56,443 nucleotides of DNA from Deltaproteobacteria bacterium CG11_big_fil_rev_8_21_14_0_20_45_16 (lineage in GTDB: Bacteria > Bdellovibrionota > UBA2394). The stretch is from NCBI GenBank assembly GCA_002787535.1, contig PCXB01000061.1, forward strand, positions 1 to 56,443. The letters run 5' to 3'. Made by a program: the position numbers and the translations under genes. The notes under the pieces were generated by a model, which saw only the letters and a program-made list of their open reading frames with translations, did no database searches and was not told where the DNA came from. This document shows positions 35,170-42,933 of this stretch, piece after piece. Numbering within the stretch: the stretch's first letter is position 1; each line of letters opens with the position of its first letter.

Positions 35170-36126
35170 TATCGTCTCTAATATTCCACTCCCAACGGTC
35201 GCCAAATGATTGGCCGACATCTTTTCGATTTGATCAATTAGGTGAAGCATCAATCCAGGCTGAAACCGCATGACAATGGCTGTCGTTAAGGATTGTAGTC
35301 GCGAGACAATGCTATTTCTCAGTTTAGAACTTCCATCCGGAAGTTCAAGTAGAGAACTGATCAACATATTTAAAAGATTAAATTGAACTTGATTCTCATC
35401 ATAACTCGCCATCTCTTCCGACAAGATGCTGAGCTCTAGCGTATCTAGCTTCAGCGCTCCATCTTCTTCTTCCTCACGTATTTCCGGACTGCTCAGCCTT
35501 TGATAATTCTTATTGATGGAGACGGCATCAACGGCTTGGTGAGCCGATTCGGAACGCACAACATTGGAAGCCTCGGGAACAACCCACTCTTGGTCTCGCG
35601 TATGCCATGAGTTATCGAGCTTCGTTTTCACCTCTTTGAGACGCCGGGGCGGCTCTTCGGCCGCCAAATCTAAAAGACTATTATAAACCCGTGAACGTAG
35701 ATTCCTAAACGGAGCTTTCCACAAAACGGAAGCCAGATCCTCAAGACCACCACGATCAAAGTCGAGCAGTGTCCCCCGAATGAGCAAGCACCAATCTCTA
35801 ACTTCCGAAGCCGTCAGGTCCCGAAGACAAACCAAACTTTGAATACCTTCGCTAAAAAGGGAATAAACAAGACTCGCCTCTAATTTGTCCGGCCTATAGA
35901 CAATGCGATTATCGCAAGAAACCTCTGTAAGCTTAAGATCATATTGAATTCTCCGAATATACTCTTCGGCCTGTCGCAGGTTCTGCTCCAAGCTTAGGTT
36001 GATGTGACGTTCGTGAATCTCAAGCGGCTTGATCTCTTGGCCCTCGTAATATCCAATTACGCGATGAAATTTTTCGAGATCATTATAGACCTTACCCACC
36101 TTTTCATTATGAATTTCCTCGTCCAA
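35167..36126 (-). CDS. Upstream part of a split HEAT-like helical protein
   Basis: A 319-residue protein without signal peptide. The N-terminal part (VYNDLEKFHRVIGYYEGQEI, LRQAEEYIRRIQYDLKLTEV) is followed by an acidic linker (about 200-230, EIREEEEDG) and a helical C-terminus with LLNMLISSLLELPDGSSKLR. The pattern resembles deltaproteobacterial proteins found upstream of HD-domain genes, but no precise family is claimed. It ends at a TAG that is in frame with the next gene. It heads a three-gene minus-strand operon. Confidence 0.7.
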   Translation of the reverse strand: MDEEIHNEKVGKVYNDLEKFHRVIGYYEGQEIKPLEIHERHINLSLEQNLRQAEEYIRRIQYDLKLTEVSCDNRIVYRPDKLEASLVYSLFSEGIQSLVCLRDLTASEVRDWCLLIRGTLLDFDRGGLEDLASVLWKAPFRNLRSRVYNSLLDLAAEEPPRRLKEVKTKLDNSWHTRDQEWVVPEASNVVRSESAHQAVDAVSINKNYQRLSSPEIREEEEDGALKLDTLELSILSEEMASYDENQVQFNLLNMLISSLLELPDGSSKLRNSIVSRLQSLTTAIVMRFQPGLMLHLIDQIEKMSANHLATVGSGILETI

Positions 36127-36211
36127 GCTCGCTAGTCACAATTATTATTTACGCTCCCTTGCACAAATGACGCCTAGCCTTATTCGCAAAGAACGTTAGA
36201 ATTATCTCGAT

Positions 36212-36676
36212 ATGATTTATCAACTTTGGAATTCTCTAAATAAATGGCCGATGGGGCGCTGTATTTTCAATTTGCTCATTCACTGGATGGTTCCGTATAC
36301 GGGAACCATCCATCCACAAGTCCTGGAGATGGAACCTGGACGATCTTGCGTCAAAATTAAAGATCGGCGCCGCGTTAGAAATCACCTTCAGTCCATTCAT
36401 GCCGTGGCGCTGATGAATCTAGGAGAAGCCGCTTCAGGACTCGCCGTGATGTCCAGCATTCCTGCTAACGCTCGGGCTATCCTGACCCATCTCGAAATTG
36501 ATTTCCTGAAGAAGGCGCGGGGCCCACTTACAGCCATCGGGGAGTTTAAGTCTACCGCGACAGACTATAGCAAAAATAAAGACTACGATGCCTCCGCCTC
36601 AATATATAATGAGGCCAAAGAAGAGGTCGCGCGAGTGAAGGCTCTTTGGAGAATTGGTCCATGGAAACGGAACTAA
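36212..36676 (+). CDS. DUF4442 hotdog-fold thioesterase-like protein
   Basis: A 154-residue protein of the DUF4442/YiiD-type hotdog family. The block HAVALMNLGEAASGLAVMSS is followed by IPANARAILTHLEIDFLKKA and RGPLTAIGEF, all typical for this family of probable acyl-CoA thioesterases. It overlaps the start of the nitronate monooxygenase gene by 16 bases and is probably coexpressed with it. The natural substrate is unknown. Confidence 0.85.
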   Translation: MIYQLWNSLNKWPMGRCIFNLLIHWMVPYTGTIHPQVLEMEPGRSCVKIKDRRRVRNHLQSIHAVALMNLGEAASGLAVMSSIPANARAILTHLEIDFLKKARGPLTAIGEFKSTATDYSKNKDYDASASIYNEAKEEVARVKALWRIGPWKRN

Positions 36677-37641
36677 CCAAAATCTTAAATATTGAAGTCC
36701 CCATTATTGGAGGGGCGATGTACCCCTGCAGCAATCCTGAGTTGGTTGCGGCGATTTCGGAAGCCGGTGCTATTGGAATTGTTCAGCCGCTAGCCTTAAC
36801 CTATGTCTGGGGTCACGACTTCCGCGAGGGTTTGAAGAAAATAAAGTCACTTACCTCCAAACCATTTGGGATGAATGTGCTATTGGAAAAGAGCTCGCGC
36901 ACTTACGAAAAGAGAATGCGTGATTGGGTAGAGATCGCACTCGAAGAAGGCTGTCGGTTTTTTATTACAGCTTTGGGTAATCCAAAAGAAATTGTTCAAG
37001 TCGCCAAAGCCGCCGGTGGATATGTCTTTCATGATGTCACTGAAAGAAAGTGGGCACTTAAAGCCATCGAAAATGGCGTCGACGGCTTGATTGGCGTTAA
37101 TAATCGCGCGGGTGGCCACGCGGGAACTCAAAGTCCGGACGATCTATTTGCTCAACTCAAAGGTCTCAAGCTCCCACTCGTATGTGCCGGCGGAATCGGT
37201 GATGAAAAAGACTTTCGTCGGGCCCTAGAAATCGGTTATGCGGGCGTGCAGATTGGAACGCGCTTTATCGCTACCAAGGAGTGCCGCGCGCATGAGGATT
37301 ACAAACAAGCAATCGTCGCAGCGAGAGAATCCGATATTGTGCTTACCGAGAGAGTTACGGGTATTCCGCTTTCTGTGATTCAAACGCCGTATGTAAAACA
37401 GATTGGAACCAAAGCGAGCGCCTTGGCTCGTTACTTGCTCCGTCATCGTAAAACTAAAGAATGGATGAGGCTTTTCTATAATTTGCGAGCTCTCTTCAAC
37501 ATGAAACGCAGCGCCCTTCGCGGTCTGTCGACCAAAGATTATTGGCAGGCTGGCAAAAGCGTCGAACATATTCACAAAATTGAAAGCGTCAAAGATATTG
37601 TCGGAACATTTAGGGGTCAGGGCGGACAAGTGCCAGGTTAA
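36661..37641 (+). CDS. Nitronate monooxygenase family flavoprotein
   Basis: A TIM-barrel FMN enzyme of about 326 residues (2-nitropropane dioxygenase family). Seen are GGAMYPCSNPELVAAISEAG, the phosphate- and flavin-binding LIGVNNRAGGHAGTQ with the active-site His, VCAGGIGDEKDFRRALEIG and GVQIGTRFIAT. The ATG at 36661 has GGAG nine bases upstream; a TTG 15 bases earlier is less likely. The last ten residues (FRGQGGQVPG) and the stop codon lie inside a long perfect palindrome, so the native C-terminus may have been altered by its insertion. Some family members are enoyl reductases. Confidence 0.9.
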   Translation: METELTKILNIEVPIIGGAMYPCSNPELVAAISEAGAIGIVQPLALTYVWGHDFREGLKKIKSLTSKPFGMNVLLEKSSRTYEKRMRDWVEIALEEGCRFFITALGNPKEIVQVAKAAGGYVFHDVTERKWALKAIENGVDGLIGVNNRAGGHAGTQSPDDLFAQLKGLKLPLVCAGGIGDEKDFRRALEIGYAGVQIGTRFIATKECRAHEDYKQAIVAARESDIVLTERVTGIPLSVIQTPYVKQIGTKASALARYLLRHRKTKEWMRLFYNLRALFNMKRSALRGLSTKDYWQAGKSVEHIHKIESVKDIVGTFRGQGGQVPG

Positions 37642-37672
37642 CTAACCTGGCACTTGTCCGCCCTGACCCCTA
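37611..37672. repeat. Perfect palindrome, 30-bp arms, 2-base spacer
   Basis: The left arm (37611-37640, beginning TAGGGGTCAGGGCGGACAAG and ending TGCCAGGTTA) and the right arm (37643-37672) are exact reverse complements separated by AC. The element covers the nitronate monooxygenase stop codon and ends two bases before the stop of the convergent gene. It lacks a clear T-run and is far longer than a usual terminator. It may be a REP-like or miniature palindromic element. The GGGGTCAG start recalls repeats linked to REP-associated transposases in other bacteria. Confidence 0.85.
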
Positions 37673-37674
37673 TC

Positions 37675-38016
37675 TCATTTCCAGGGAATCACAAATTCGA
37701 TCCCAATCGTCGGTGTTTGGAAACTATTCGAATAGATCATCTGATTGCGCTGAAAAAGCTTAATCTGTACCGGCGATTTTGATTTTCCAGATTTAGCCTT
37801 AACTTCGCAACGCTGCCAATCCAAACTCACGCTAGATTCATAGGGAAGTCCCCCCTCGATCTTTCGAATCTGCTCCCCCTTGGAATTAAAACAAAGCCCA
37901 AAGATCTCAACACCTTTGTCGCCCTGAATTTCGATTTTCCCGGCTGCACCAGGAGTCGTTTCATTTTGGGCCACCACAAAACTAACAAATAAGAGACTGA
38001 TCAAACTACTCAACAT
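37675..38016 (-). CDS. Secreted hypothetical protein
   Basis: A 113-residue protein with a signal peptide (MLSSLISLLFVSFVVAQ, cleavage near residue 16). The mature part is beta-rich with two cysteines (FGLCFNSKG and DWQRCEVKAK) that may form a disulfide. No family is recognised. It is divergent from the SrkA-type kinase gene with only 31 bases between, and its end touches the palindrome at 37611-37672. Confidence 0.72.
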   Translation of the reverse strand: MLSSLISLLFVSFVVAQNETTPGAAGKIEIQGDKGVEIFGLCFNSKGEQIRKIEGGLPYESSVSLDWQRCEVKAKSGKSKSPVQIKLFQRNQMIYSNSFQTPTIGIEFVIPWK

Positions 38017-38047
38017 AACGAAAGTAGCTTAGCCTTAAGCCAATTTT

Positions 38048-39043
38048 ATGTCCAAGAAGAGCAAGACAATTAGTGATTCCTTTTATGAGCTTTCAAATGA
38101 CCAGGTTCTAAATTCCGTTGAAAAAGCTCTAGCTCGAACCGAACGAGGCTTGCGAGCTACGGGGAGCCTGTTGACACTAAACAGCCTAGAAAATCGTGTT
38201 TATCAGATTGAATTCGAAGACGGGCTTTGGGTAGTCAGCAAATTTTATCGGCCTCAGCGCTGGACAAAAGATCAGGTTTTGGATGAGCACGACTTTTTGC
38301 AGGCTTTGCTCGAGCTCGAGATTCCCGTCGTAGCTCCTCTCGAGTTGCCGGGCGAAAATCACTCCACACTTTCGACCACTGCCGATGGTATTCATCTGGC
38401 GGTCTTTCCAATCGTTAAGGGACGTCTCTTAGATGAACTCTCTCCCACGCATCTCGAAACCTTGGGTCGCTATCTGGGGCGAATTCATCGCTGCAGTCAG
38501 GCCATGCCCCGAAACTCGAGAATTCATCTAAACCCAAAAACATACGGTTGGGAGCCTCTCGAGCAGTTAATGGAATCAGATTTTTTTGAAACCGATAGTG
38601 TCCGCCAACAATATAGGCTTACGGCCGAAAGATTTTTGAAGGCAATTGAACCTAATTTTCGACATTCACGAATTATGCTTACACACGGCGATTGCCACTT
38701 AGGGAATACACTTTGGAAAGATCAGCAACCGTTTTTTTTGGATTTCGATGATTGTTGTTATGCTCCAGCTGTTCAAGACATTTGGATGATTGTTCGGGGA
38801 CGAGATGAACAAGCCCTCAAGGAGCGGGAAGTTCTTGTGGAGAGCTATGAACAAATGAATGAATTTGATCGCTCAGAACTTCAAATGATTGAAGCTCTAC
38901 GGGGACTTCGTATCCTTCACTACAGCGCTTGGATCGCTAAACGCTGGGATGATCCCTCTTTCCCGCGGGCCTTTCCCGACTTTAGCACCACCCGCTATTG
39001 GCAGGATGAGATGTCGGAAATCTCGCGATGTTTAGAGTTCTGA
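38048..39043 (+). CDS. srkA: SrkA/RdoA-type stress response kinase
   Basis: A Ser/Thr kinase of the aminoglycoside-phosphotransferase fold, 331 residues. The N-terminal FYELSNDQVLNSVEKALART and the LNSLENRVYQIEFEDGLWVV and SKFYRPQRWTKDQ blocks match SrkA (YihE). The catalytic loop is LTHGDCHLGNTLW and the metal-binding motif FLDFDDCCYAP. SrkA proteins counter cell death after stress such as reactive oxygen. Length and motifs are complete. Confidence 0.93.
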   Translation: MSKKSKTISDSFYELSNDQVLNSVEKALARTERGLRATGSLLTLNSLENRVYQIEFEDGLWVVSKFYRPQRWTKDQVLDEHDFLQALLELEIPVVAPLELPGENHSTLSTTADGIHLAVFPIVKGRLLDELSPTHLETLGRYLGRIHRCSQAMPRNSRIHLNPKTYGWEPLEQLMESDFFETDSVRQQYRLTAERFLKAIEPNFRHSRIMLTHGDCHLGNTLWKDQQPFFLDFDDCCYAPAVQDIWMIVRGRDEQALKEREVLVESYEQMNEFDRSELQMIEALRGLRILHYSAWIAKRWDDPSFPRAFPDFSTTRYWQDEMSEISRCLEF

Positions 39044-39093
39044 GAAATTCAAAATCGAATTGGATGAAAACACATTTTGATTTCTAAAATTTC

Positions 39094-39109
39094 GTACACG
39101 GTTGTGTAC
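39094..39109. promoter_or_regulatory. Palindromic operator-like site
   Basis: GTACAC and GTGTAC flank a GGTT spacer, giving a 6-4-6 inverted repeat about 210 bases before the PqaA-like gene, in the longest non-coding gap (39044-39319). It could bind a dimeric regulator. The rest of the gap is AT-rich with no gene seen. Confidence 0.4.
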
Positions 39110-39319
39110 AAATATTTGACTCATGTTGTCACCCGAAATTTTGTCTCTTGGGCCTCGCAGAAGAGAAATTTCAAAAGATCGTAAACTTTTGTGATAACTG
39201 CAGACATTGCGTCCTAACTCTCTAGGACTCTCATAATATATTCAGCTTTCCTCAATCACCTTAAACTTAACTTAGAACTTCAATTCATTCTTCAAATCAA
39301 ATTCTTCGGGGGAGGAAAA

Positions 39320-40426
39320 ATGATTCTCAAAACCAATCTCGCAAAGCTTCGGCTTATTGCAGCTATTTTGCTTTTATCCAATGGCATCATCCAACAAAGC
39401 TTTGCACTTAACTACTGCGCGCCAACACACCTTCCGCTACGATCGGGATCCGGCCCCATGGCCTCCGTGGCCAGCGTTGAAACGGCCTATCCCACGCCTC
39501 CAGATCATGGGTATCTTGGAAATCTGAAGATTGAACAAATCATTTTAAACGACGTAAGGCTTGCGCAAATCCAATTTGATTTCAATCCGTACGCCACGCC
39601 AACTGTTGACGACCCCTACTTCAAGACACTTGAGATGCGCACCAAAGCTATCATTCTTGTTCCACTTCAAAATCCACGTGCTGATGCCTTCACGGTAAGC
39701 GCAAATTTAGGTACGAGTAATGGCCTAAATCGACTTGCCGATAAAGATCCTCTTCACGGCCGCAATGAACTGGCGCCATGGTGGTATGGCACTTTGCATG
39801 GGGTTGATTTTAAACGAACAATGGCAAGTGTCACAACAGACTATAATGTAGCCATCGGCTTTTACGATCCCATTCCCAATACAATTGAATTTCAGCCTGA
39901 AACAAAATCGTCTCTTGAACTTGCAAGACAAGCTCAATCAACAGACCAATGCGCCCACCAAGCCTGTTCGGGAGTATTAACTGAGGATGGAGATATCCAT
40001 AATTGTCTTAGCGATCTTGGACACATAGATAGTGTCGTCATCCCACCATCTAACCCCAGTCGAATCGACAGCCTCAATCTTCATTCGGGCATCATCAGTG
40101 CCATCGCACTGAAACGCTTCGTCGATGTTTCGGAAATTGTATTGAATCGATTGCGTGCTCAGCACTATCCTAATCTCCCGGAATTTAATTTCGTTAAAGT
40201 TGCCACTTCTGGAGGATCCAAACGTGGTGTAGCCTCTCAGTCTCATTTGTTGATCGATCCTCGTGTCAAAGCCGCCTGGTCAGGTCACTCGAACCTAAGT
40301 AATTTTATCGACTCTCTTCGCGCACGAGAACAAGTTTGGGATCATACTTATTATTTTTCTGGATATGACTCAATCAGCTTCCTGCTCGGTCGACAAGTGT
40401 GGCTCGATCGCTACGACCGCGCCTAA
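39320..40426 (+). pseudogene. PqaA-like secreted alpha/beta-hydrolase, N-terminal part (interrupted)
   Basis: The ATG follows a very strong GGGGGAGGAAAA. A signal peptide (LRLIAAILLLSNGIIQQSFA) precedes a domain with KVATSGGSKRGVASQSHLLI, whose Ser in GGSKRG is the likely nucleophile, and DPRVKAAWSGHSN, resembling PhoPQ-regulated PqaA-type hydrolases. The frame stops at TAA (40424-40426) after RYDRA but continues in the same frame as YDPSIWTGKTLFLTSGLNDS into the part at 40508. The acid and His of the triad lie after the stop, so the truncated product should be inactive. It is a recent nonsense mutation, a read-through gene or a sequence error. Confidence 0.8.
40424..40426 (+). other. In-frame TAA interrupting the PqaA-like hydrolase
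   Basis: The codons GAC CGC GCC TAA TAT GAT CCA stay in one frame from 39320 to 41065 apart from this TAA. A single base change from GAA, CAA or AAA would explain it. The reading frame downstream is open and family-like. Confidence 0.85.
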
Positions 40427-41065
40427 TATGATCCAAGCATCTGGACGGGAAAAACCCTCTTTTTAACTTCCGGACTCAATGATTCATACTTTCAAACGGG
40501 AGCTGAGTTGCATTACTCAGATTCGCTCCCCTTAAACACTCGCTATTTGATCCAGCCAAACTACCCTCATGGCGGCGGAACCTATGGACATATGGTCATC
40601 TGGCGAAACCTTGTGGCCAATATGCTAAACGGAACGCCCATGATGAATGTTGAAGCGGCTTGGGATGTTGATACCAACAAAGTCTATGCACGAGTTTCAG
40701 AAGTCGCCGCCGACAAAGTTGAGCTCTGGTGTTCAACAGGCCCTTCACAGATTGGATTCGGCGTACCAAGTTTGCGACATACGGATTATCCAGAATGTGC
40801 ACCAGTAGGCAATGATTACACCTCGCCGCCACCCGACAACTGTTACTCACAGTACAGCAAAGTTGATATGCAAGCTCAAGGCGGACATTATGTTGCTGTG
40901 CCACCCGTCGCGACAGGAGATTACGCACAATGGCAGTCTTGCGTTGTGCGAGCCTACAAAGGTTTACCCGAGCAAGTTGAAGCCACCTCACAAACTTTGC
41001 ACAATCAAGCTGAATGCGAACTCAATGGACTAAGCATCTCAAGCACAGTGGGTAGTCAGTTCTGA
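40427..41065 (+). pseudogene. PqaA-like hydrolase, C-terminal part (after the stop)
   Basis: Continuation of the frame broken at 40424. It holds the rest of the alpha/beta-hydrolase core: LFLTSGLNDSYFQTGAELHY with the probable acidic residue in GLND, then PNYPHGGGTYGHMVIWRNL with candidate catalytic His. A beta-rich tail follows, with VELWCSTGPSQIGFG and several cysteines. The first ATG inside is at 40508, without a good ribosome binding site. A full-length protein would have about 580 residues. It overlaps the convergent amidotransferase end by ten bases. Confidence 0.78.
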
Positions 41066-41727
41066 AATAACGAAAAATAGGCGTCAACAATTTGATAAGA
41101 ACTTTGTCTGAGGCTTTCAATCTCATCTGAGCTTTTAATCCCGACTTGATGCTCTATAAAATATCGAGAAGCTTCGGGATGAGATTGAAAGCCAAAGCAA
41201 GCTAACTCACGATGCGCGAAGGCCTCGACGATGGCCGCTCCAGACGAGGCTAGTGGCTTCATATCTATTGTCAGATTTTTAACCTCTTCTTTGTGGGATA
41301 CGGCCACATTGATGACATCACCTTTTCTGATAAAGCCGAAATCCTCCTCAAAACTTATTTCCCGTGAGCCTTGCAGCTTCCTTTGCTCGATGGAAACAAA
41401 ATCAATTTTGGCGCCTAAGACATGGGCAATCGCCTGATGTCCAAAACACAAACCCAAAAGTGGAATTTTGCTTTTTAAACAATCCTCGATCAACTCAAAA
41501 ACTGATTTCTGCCACGGAAGATTATCATTTACCGAGGAAGCGCTACCTAAAATCATTACGGCCTTGGTTTTGGAGAGTTCGATATCCATTCCACAGAAAC
41601 CAGGAGAATAATATAGGGCTGGTTTTCGGTAACGCGCCACAATTGAATTGAAACAATTAGCCACAGGCTCTTTAACGGCACAGTCGATAACGGCGAGATA
41701 AGAATCATCTAACATAAACCTAAACAT
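41056..41727 (-). CDS. Class I glutamine amidotransferase-like protein
   Basis: A 223-residue GATase1 domain protein. The nucleophile elbow LLGLCFGHQAIAHVLGAK and the FGFQSHPEASRYF block with the His and Glu of the triad are intact. No synthase domain is fused, so it could be a stand-alone amidase (as in gamma-glutamyl or guanosine 5'-monophosphate synthase-like proteins) or work with an unlinked partner. It is divergent from trmO by 32 bases. Confidence 0.85.
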   Translation of the reverse strand: MFRFMLDDSYLAVIDCAVKEPVANCFNSIVARYRKPALYYSPGFCGMDIELSKTKAVMILGSASSVNDNLPWQKSVFELIEDCLKSKIPLLGLCFGHQAIAHVLGAKIDFVSIEQRKLQGSREISFEEDFGFIRKGDVINVAVSHKEEVKNLTIDMKPLASSGAAIVEAFAHRELACFGFQSHPEASRYFIEHQVGIKSSDEIESLRQSSYQIVDAYFSLFQN

Positions 41728-41759
41728 ATCAGAAATTTCGTATTAGCTTTAGCCAGCTT

Positions 41760-42539
41760 ATGACAAAAGACGTCAGCTTTCAGTTTTCGCCCATCGGCTA
41801 TATTCATAGTCCTTTTAAAGAAAAAATTGGAATGGCCAAACAATCGATGATGATTCCTCAGGCGACAGGCCTTCTCAAGCTAAACCATGACACGCGCTTT
41901 CAAAGCGCCGTCGAGGATTTGGAGGGTTTTTCTCATCTTTGGGTAATCTTTGTATTTCATAAGCATTTGGAAAAAAACTGGCGCCCCAAAATATCTCCGC
42001 CGCGAATCGATGGCCCTGAACGCGTAGGTGTTTTAGCATCTCGCTCACCTCACCGACCCAACCCTCTTGGAATGTCCGCTTTGAAAATCGAAAAAATCGA
42101 AACACAAGCCCCAAATGGCGTCGAAATCCATCTCAGTGGTTTAGACCTTTTGGACGGAACTCCAGTACTCGATATTAAACCCTATCTCCCATTTGCCGAC
42201 GCCTTTCCAGATGCAAAACCAGGATGGGCTTCCGCTGAAAACTTTTGCTATCCCGTAACCTATTCTAAGGAAGCTTTGGACAGTATCAAGGCCGCCACCT
42301 CTGCCGAATATCCCCAACTGAAAGAGCTTCTTCATCAAATGCTCGAACTCGACCCCCGCGCCACAGCTCTTCGAAAACTATTTCCCATCGACACCACCGC
42401 CAATGAAGGTCGGCAGTTTGGCTTTAGATTTTTGGACTTTGATGTTCAATGGAAAATTAAAAATAAAGGCGTTTACTTGATTGATCTTTTTCGAATGAAT
42501 GGAACCCGTGACAACGAATCAAAGGGAAGCCATCGCTAG
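41760..42539 (+). CDS. trmO: tRNA (t6A37)-methyltransferase TrmO
   Basis: Methylates N6 of threonylcarbamoyladenosine at position 37 of certain tRNAs with SAM. The 259-residue protein has the TsaA/TrmO core: PIGYIHSPFKEKIGMAKQ, VEDLEGFSHLWVIFVFHKH, VGVLASRSPHRPNPLGMSAL and LLDGTPVLDIKPYLPFAD. The C-terminal part with LFPIDTTANEGRQFGFRF also occurs in E. coli TrmO. Length is close to the usual 235 residues. Confidence 0.93.
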   Translation: MTKDVSFQFSPIGYIHSPFKEKIGMAKQSMMIPQATGLLKLNHDTRFQSAVEDLEGFSHLWVIFVFHKHLEKNWRPKISPPRIDGPERVGVLASRSPHRPNPLGMSALKIEKIETQAPNGVEIHLSGLDLLDGTPVLDIKPYLPFADAFPDAKPGWASAENFCYPVTYSKEALDSIKAATSAEYPQLKELLHQMLELDPRATALRKLFPIDTTANEGRQFGFRFLDFDVQWKIKNKGVYLIDLFRMNGTRDNESKGSHR

Positions 42540-42548
42540 GTAGATGTT

Positions 42549-42926
42549 ATGAAGCAAGAAACTATCAATATTAGAGTAGAATCAGAGTTTTGTAAGATCC
42601 CAACGAATGGCGAAATTCAAATTCAATCATGGGAAGCCACCGAAAGGAAAAAAAGAGCCCTAAAGGCAGCTTGCGTATGTTTTGGACTGGCTGGCGCTTC
42701 AGCCTTTCTCCCCATCGCCCACTTTGTACTTGTACCAGGCTTCCTTTTGGCGATCCCATTTGTATTTAGTTTTATTTCGAAACAACAAAATAAACTTCTC
42801 GGTGGAAGCTATCTCTGCCCTTGCTGCGGTACCAAGATGGAGCTCCATTCCCAGCCCGCAGATTTTCCCATTCAAGATACTTGCTCGACTTGTCGGAAGT
42901 CGGTTTCGATTCAAATGGTCGCGTAG
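42549..42926 (+). CDS. Small membrane protein with a zinc ribbon
   Basis: A 125-residue protein with two adjacent hydrophobic segments (about 40-75: ALKAACVCFGLAGASAFLPI, AHFVLVPGFLLAIPFVFSF) and a C-terminal zinc ribbon made of CPCCG and CSTCRK. No family is recognised. It begins nine bases after trmO and is probably in the same transcript. Confidence 0.75.
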   Translation: MKQETINIRVESEFCKIPTNGEIQIQSWEATERKKRALKAACVCFGLAGASAFLPIAHFVLVPGFLLAIPFVFSFISKQQNKLLGGSYLCPCCGTKMELHSQPADFPIQDTCSTCRKSVSIQMVA

Positions 42927-42933
42927 GACGTTT

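Noticed and set aside
37643-37672. TGGCACTTGTCCGC as a sigma-54 promoter
   Set aside because: The GC is one base out of register with the GG, and the bases belong to the palindrome.
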